A stretch of DNA of 64,000 bases from an uncultured Acidobacteriaceae bacterium (GTDB lineage Bacteria; Acidobacteriota; Terriglobia; Terriglobales; Acidobacteriaceae): positions 62,001-126,000 of the forward strand of contig CALFMO010000015.1 of NCBI GenBank assembly GCA_937879855.1, given 5' to 3'. The notes beneath the pieces are model-generated. The model was not told the DNA's origin. It made no database searches and saw nothing but the letters and a program-made list of their open reading frames with translations. How positions within the stretch are numbered: position 1 is the first letter of the stretch; every line of letters begins with the position of its first letter. Of this stretch, positions 60,745 to 64,000 are shown in pieces. The position numbers were made by a program, and so were the translations under genes.

Positions 60745-60969
60745 ATGGCAGTCAGTTCCATCCAACTTGGACAAGTGTGGCGAAGCGACGCTGACGGCCA
60801 GGACTATCTGGTCACCAAGGTCTACAACGAAGTGTTTTCGCAATACGCGATGCTGCGTCCGGCGGGAATTACGGCTCCTGACGCGCCTACAGTCCGGGTG
60901 AAGGTCACCAAGAGTCCGGAGGGTGCCACTCTTCCCGGCTACGCGTTTACCCAGGAAGGATCGTTCTAG
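60745..60969 (+). CDS. Small conserved-looking protein, 74 residues
   Basis: A 74-residue acidic-to-neutral protein (MAVSSIQLGQVWRSDADGQD, YLVTKVYNEVFSQYAML, APTVRVKVTKSPEGATLPGY). It reads like a single small beta barrel of the kind found as stand-alone SH3-like proteins in Acidobacteriota. I see no motif. It precedes dedA by 93 bp and could share its transcript. Confidence 0.65.
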   Translation: MAVSSIQLGQVWRSDADGQDYLVTKVYNEVFSQYAMLRPAGITAPDAPTVRVKVTKSPEGATLPGYAFTQEGSF

Positions 60970-61062
60970 CCGCGCGTCTGCTGCGCTTGAATTATCCGAT
61001 ACACTTGAAGTTCTCGCTTTCACTGGCAACTGATCACCGGCGGCTGGCAACCCTTCGTTTTC

Positions 61063-61707
61063 ATGACTGAAAAAATTCTCGGAGTCGTGTTCGTATTCAT
61101 CAGCAAGGTCATCGCCGCGACCGGTTATACCGGCGTCGCTTTTCTCATGGCAATTGAGTCTGCCTGCATCCCGCTTCCTTCCGAATTGATCATGCCCTTC
61201 GGCGGATATCTCGCCTACCAGGGTAAATTCCACCTGTTTTGGCTGGCGACGGCGGGAGCCATCGGCTGCAATCTCGGTTCGCTGGTGGCCTACGAGATCG
61301 GAAGCTACGGAGGCCGCCCGCTGGTCGAACGCTATGGCCGCTGGATTCTGATGGGACGCCGCGAACTCGACTGGGCCGATCGTTTCTTCGCGCGCTGGGG
61401 ATATCTTGCGGTATTCGTTGGCCGCCTGCTGCCGGTAATCCGAACGTTCATCGCCCTGCCTGCTGGAGTCGCGCGCATGCCCCGCCTGCGCTTTCACATT
61501 TATACATTTCTGGGATCATGGCCGTGGTGTCTCGCCTTAGCTTGGTTCGGCATGAAGCTGGGCGAGAACTGGCGCGACCTGGGAAAATATCTCCACAAGT
61601 TCGACGTGGTGATCGGCGTAGCGCTGCTGGCAGCGTTGGCTTGGTTTGTGTGGAGTCACTGGCAGAACCGGATCAGCTCTGAGCCGTCAGCGGTCAGCCG
61701 TCAATAA
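61063..61707 (+). CDS. DedA-family membrane protein
   Basis: A 214-residue DedA/SNARE-associated protein with the family's glycine-rich start (TGVAFLMAIESACIPLPSELIMPFGGYLA), the conserved GRLLPVIRTFIALPAGVARM and a final helix (VVIGVALLAALAWFVWSHW). DedA proteins move lipid carriers such as undecaprenyl phosphate or phospholipids across the membrane. The last residues (SSEPSAVSRQ) come from a gtcagc-type tandem repeat at 61680-61704 that extends the frame. It is followed by a gene on the other strand. Confidence 0.92.
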   Translation: MTEKILGVVFVFISKVIAATGYTGVAFLMAIESACIPLPSELIMPFGGYLAYQGKFHLFWLATAGAIGCNLGSLVAYEIGSYGGRPLVERYGRWILMGRRELDWADRFFARWGYLAVFVGRLLPVIRTFIALPAGVARMPRLRFHIYTFLGSWPWCLALAWFGMKLGENWRDLGKYLHKFDVVIGVALLAALAWFVWSHWQNRISSEPSAVSRQ

Positions 61708-61718
61708 ATCCAGATGCT

Positions 61719-62099
61719 TCAAGAACCTGTTTGTGGCCTCGCCAACTGCGATGCTACAACCTGCCACCTGCCGCCACGCTTCATAACGACGTCGAGATAG
61801 ATATACCGAACGGGTGCTTGCGTTCCGCCTCGCTCGACTAAGTCTTCCTCCGATCCGTGCACGATGGCTACATCGTCCCGCAAGTATCGGACGCGGCGTC
61901 CCGTCGATACCATCGATACAAATCGAATCTTTCCTGATGTGAGATTTCCGATCACACCAGCCTTGGTCGTAACCTTGCCAGACTCATCGTACTGCTCGTA
62001 GTCGTCAGCGAAAATGCGCGACAGTTCCGCAACGTCGACCGCTATCAGCGCCCGGTCGGCGTCTTCAAAAAGCTTCAAGATCTCTTGCTCGTCATTCAA
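61719..62099 (-). CDS. NTF2-like protein (DUF4440/SnoaL type)
   Basis: A 126-residue protein with the cone-shaped NTF2-like fold: EQEILKLFEDADRALIAVDVAELSRIFADDYEQYDESG, then a beta sheet (RRVRYLRDDVAIVHGSEEDLV; WQVVASQLARP). Members include small isomerases, ligand-binding proteins and immunity-like domains. No catalytic set can be assigned. It appears to stand alone. Confidence 0.85.
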   Translation of the reverse strand: MNDEQEILKLFEDADRALIAVDVAELSRIFADDYEQYDESGKVTTKAGVIGNLTSGKIRFVSMVSTGRRVRYLRDDVAIVHGSEEDLVERGGTQAPVRYIYLDVVMKRGGRWQVVASQLARPQTGS

Positions 62100-62129
62100 C
62101 TGTAATCCCCGCCTTCTCGCGAAAAAACC

Positions 62130-62200
62130 GCGCTGTCATTCTGAGCGAAGTGGCAGCGTCTAAAGTGAACGGCCACGCAGTCGAAGAATCCCTACTGCCG
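62130..62200. repeat. Dispersed intergenic element related to gtcattctgagcgaag
   Basis: This stretch begins ctgtcattctgagcgaagtgg and ends gaagaatccctac, like an often repeated acidobacterial intergenic element. Related fragments are at about 28303-28327 (reverse) and 40720-40762. No gene is in it. Confidence 0.4.
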
Positions 62201-62276
62201 CTGGAGCATCTATCTCAAGCCTATTGATGCTAGCCGCACATTGGTGTACAAGCAAAACCCAGGAGGACCTCAGCCC

Positions 62277-62717
62277 ATGCGCCGCCTTCTTGTCGCCCTA
62301 CTCTTCATCGCGATCTCCGTGCCTGCCGCTATCGCCCAGGCCGCACCCGCCGATCGGCCATTCGTGGTCGAGTACTACTACAAAACCAAGTGGGGGCACG
62401 CGGAAGAATTCTTGAAGCTGTTCAAGAAGAACCATTATCCCGTGCTGAAGAAGGAAGCCGAGATGGGCCGCATCAACAAAGTCTGGATGGACCAGCCGCG
62501 CTATCACACCACCGAAGACGGCCGCTGGGATTTTCGCGTGACCATCGTCTTCAAAAACGCGACCGTCGCGAACGAGCCCTTTGACGAAGCTGCCCTGCAG
62601 AAGCAGATGTATCCCGACCAGGATACGTTCCAGCGCGAAGAGCAGCGCCGTTTCGAAATCCTGGACGCGCACTGGGATTTGCCAGTGAAAACGGTTGACC
62701 TGGACGGTAAACCCTGA
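62277..62717 (+). CDS. Exported protein of unknown function
   Basis: A 146-residue protein from ATG 62277 (AGGAGG at 62261-62266) with a signal peptide (LLVALLFIAISVPAAIAQA). The mature part (FVVEYYYKTKWGHAEEFLKLFKKNHYPVLKKEAEMG) suggests a dimeric alpha+beta (ferredoxin-like) barrel, common in small secreted proteins of this phylum. Several aromatic and charged residues are spread along it, without a catalytic motif. The function is unknown. Confidence 0.8.
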   Translation: MRRLLVALLFIAISVPAAIAQAAPADRPFVVEYYYKTKWGHAEEFLKLFKKNHYPVLKKEAEMGRINKVWMDQPRYHTTEDGRWDFRVTIVFKNATVANEPFDEAALQKQMYPDQDTFQREEQRRFEILDAHWDLPVKTVDLDGKP

Positions 62718-62864
62718 AAACTCTTGTTAGGGGGCTCCTCTGTGTTGCTCAGTGCCCTCTTGTGGTTAAGGCCTTCAAGAAATTAGCGCCAAAGACCGGG
62801 AATCGTGGCAGAATAGGCTTAAGCAGGCTGCCCGTTCGCACCCGTAACTGTGCAGGAGGTCGTC

Positions 62865-62993
62865 ATGCTGGCTACAAGATACCGGCGGAATCCCTACTTT
62901 CACTTTCACCCACAGCACTCGCTTTTCTCCTTGCTCGGCGCATTGATTTTGTTTGCGCTGTTGGTATGGTTTCTAGCAATCCCGGCACGCTAA
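62865..62993 (+). CDS. 42-residue single-helix membrane peptide
   Basis: ATG 62865 lies 7 nt after a very good ribosome site (AGGAGG, 62853-62858) and opens 42 codons to TAA 62991-62993. The N-terminal half is basic and rich in aromatics and His (YRRNPYFHFHPQHS), and the C-terminal half is one hydrophobic helix (LLGALILFALLVWFLAI). No family is recognised. Its compactness and ribosome site argue for a real gene. Confidence 0.55.
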   Translation: MLATRYRRNPYFHFHPQHSLFSLLGALILFALLVWFLAIPAR

Positions 62994-63361
62994 CCGTGGA
63001 ACGAAGATTCTGCTGTGTAAGACGGACACTTTGTCCGCCGCCAATGAATTTGATTTGCATCGCGGCGTGGCGAAACGGAACTTCCGTCGAAAGCAATCGC
63101 CCGCAGAGTTCGCCAAGATAAAAATCAGAAGAGCGCGTGGAAAACAAGCTCGCTCTTTTCTCCGCGTTCTTTGCGCTTTAGTCGCCCTCTCTGCGGTAAG
63201 AGGCTTTGGTTTTCTCCCTGCCATTTCATTCGATCCGCAATCCGATGCGCAAACTTCGCGAAAGATGTTAAACCTTGGCAACAAGGTCGAAGGAAATCAT
63301 TTATCGCGCCAATCAAAATTTGGAATTAGACATAATTTTTACGGGATCGATAATGTAATGC
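62994..63361. other. Gene-free interval upstream of the GAF-ANTAR gene
   Basis: About 370 bp. It contains a hairpin around 63023-63037 (CGGACA-CTT-TGTCCG) and a fragment of the ttctccgcgttctttgcg/ctctgcggtaaga type (about 63155-63210), which looks like a dispersed intergenic repeat. Open frames on both strands lack protein-like sequence. The last 60 bp are AT-rich and probably hold the promoter. Confidence 0.5.
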
Positions 63362-64000
63362 ATGGAAACCTTTTTATCCGTTGAGGACTCACACGTAGAT
63401 ATACTCCACGAAATCACTGTCCGTCTGGGTAGGGCGGACGGATTTCATGATGTTCTGACTCGCGTTGTTGAATTCGCTTCAGCTCTGGTCAAGTGCGATT
63501 CCTGCCTCGTTTACATTCTCGAAGGCGATGAACTTGTTCTTCGCGCTTCCAAAAACCCTCATCCCGAGGTTGTCGACCGCTTGAAATTGCGCGTTGGACA
63601 GGGCATTACGGGCTGGGTGGCGGAGCACCGTGAGCCCGTCGCCATTCCTGAAGACGCGGCGCACGATCCACGCTTCCAGTTTTTTCACGAATTGCCGGAA
63701 GACAGCTACGAGGCATTTCTCTCGGTTCCCGTGATGTGCCGCGGCCGGGTTGTCGGTGTCATCAACCTGCAGCACCGTCAACACCACGTCTATCGCCGAC
63801 GCGAGATTCGCATGATCTCTACTGTCGGATTTCTCGTAGGCGCGGAGATTGAACTGGCGCGTCTGGAAGAAGCCAACTCCACCCTCGCCGAGCAATTGCA
63901 GACCAGGAAGATTGTCGAACGCGCCAAAGGCATTCTGCAACGCGATCTCGGTCTGAACGAAGAGCAAGCCTATCTGGCGCTGCAACGTCAGAGCCGGCAA
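63362..64000 (+). CDS. GAF-ANTAR domain regulator (3' end outside window)
   Basis: The frame from ATG 63362 is open to the window edge (213 codons). A GAF domain spans about 15-165 (FHDVLTRVVEFASALVKCDSCLVYIL, LRVGQGITGWVAEHREPVAIPEDA, SVPVMCRGRVVGVINLQH). An ANTAR domain begins near 183 (EQLQTRKIVERAKGILQRDLGLNEEQAYLALQRQS). ANTAR proteins bind dual-hairpin RNA leaders and prevent termination, with the GAF as sensor of a small ligand. Target and ligand are not visible here. Confidence 0.9.
   Translation, partial: METFLSVEDSHVDILHEITVRLGRADGFHDVLTRVVEFASALVKCDSCLVYILEGDELVLRASKNPHPEVVDRLKLRVGQGITGWVAEHREPVAIPEDAAHDPRFQFFHELPEDSYEAFLSVPVMCRGRVVGVINLQHRQHHVYRRREIRMISTVGFLVGAEIELARLEEANSTLAEQLQTRKIVERAKGILQRDLGLNEEQAYLALQRQSRQ

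Noticed and set aside
1..64000. CRISPR arrays, rRNA, tRNA and phage genes
   Set aside because: No regularly spaced repeats with unique spacers, no rRNA-like or recognisable tRNA sequence, and no capsid, terminase or integrase-like protein was seen; a covariance-model scan would be needed to exclude small RNAs.

Overview
The window looks like a chromosome segment from an Acidobacteriota species (Terriglobia, Koribacter/Sulfotelmatobacter-like). This is inferred from gene families, not from a marker gene: there is no rRNA and I recognised no tRNA. Pointers are a 1208-residue TonB-dependent receptor-like protein with a carboxypeptidase-regulatory N-terminus, a VWFA-type secreted protein, an Hfq with an unusual N-terminal extension, several secreted proteins of unknown function, and GC-rich palindromic repeats in gaps and even inside genes. 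Genes stand alone or in short operons, and housekeeping genes mix with accessory ones.

Layout. 1-3.4 kb: the end of a HAD phosphatase, then an arsenic operon (arsR, arsM, arsenate reductase, and an ACR3 efflux gene split by an in-frame TGA). 3.5-12.9 kb: a secreted protein, a fused E1 alpha/beta 2-oxoacid dehydrogenase, a PQQ dehydrogenase with a haem c domain, a DUF58 protein, a CBS protein, a membrane protein and a 50-residue exported peptide. 13-25 kb: a YyaL-like thioredoxin-fold protein, a YceI-like protein, M20 peptidase, alpha/beta hydrolase, glycerate kinase, VOC protein, metallo-beta-lactamase-fold hydrolase, 3-hydroxyisobutyrate dehydrogenase-like enzyme, thioredoxin 2 and an acyl desaturase. 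25-33.6 kb: an HTH-Mop regulator with an outer-membrane protein, a two-component system, an ABC exporter pair separated by a small opposite-strand gene, a DinB protein, and a sugar/drug-type transporter coupled to a 41-residue peptide.

33,670-40,669 is the most unusual part. A 7,000-bp segment is bounded by inverted repeats of 173 and 183 bp that match to their last base, and these are abutted by a perfect 14-bp direct repeat. That is the signature of a transposed unit, yet no transposase or integrase is visible inside. It carries a sigma-54 activator, two secreted beta-propeller proteins, a DUF305 protein and a DoxX protein whose last codons lie in the right repeat.

40.9-64 kb: glutamine synthetase, an M50 protease with zinc ribbons, GNAT acetyltransferase, prephenate dehydratase, Lon, a MoaD-MoaE fusion, a VWFA protein, the TonB-type receptor, Hfq, inositol monophosphatase, an aconitase-family enzyme, a Gly/His/Tyr-rich secreted protein, a binding protein without signal peptide, DedA, small proteins, and a GAF-ANTAR regulator that runs off the end.

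A second theme is repeat sequence becoming coding sequence: the MoaD-MoaE linker, two extra loops in the aconitase, and the C-terminal tails of the hydrolase, DedA and DoxX proteins all appear to be encoded by dispersed repeats.
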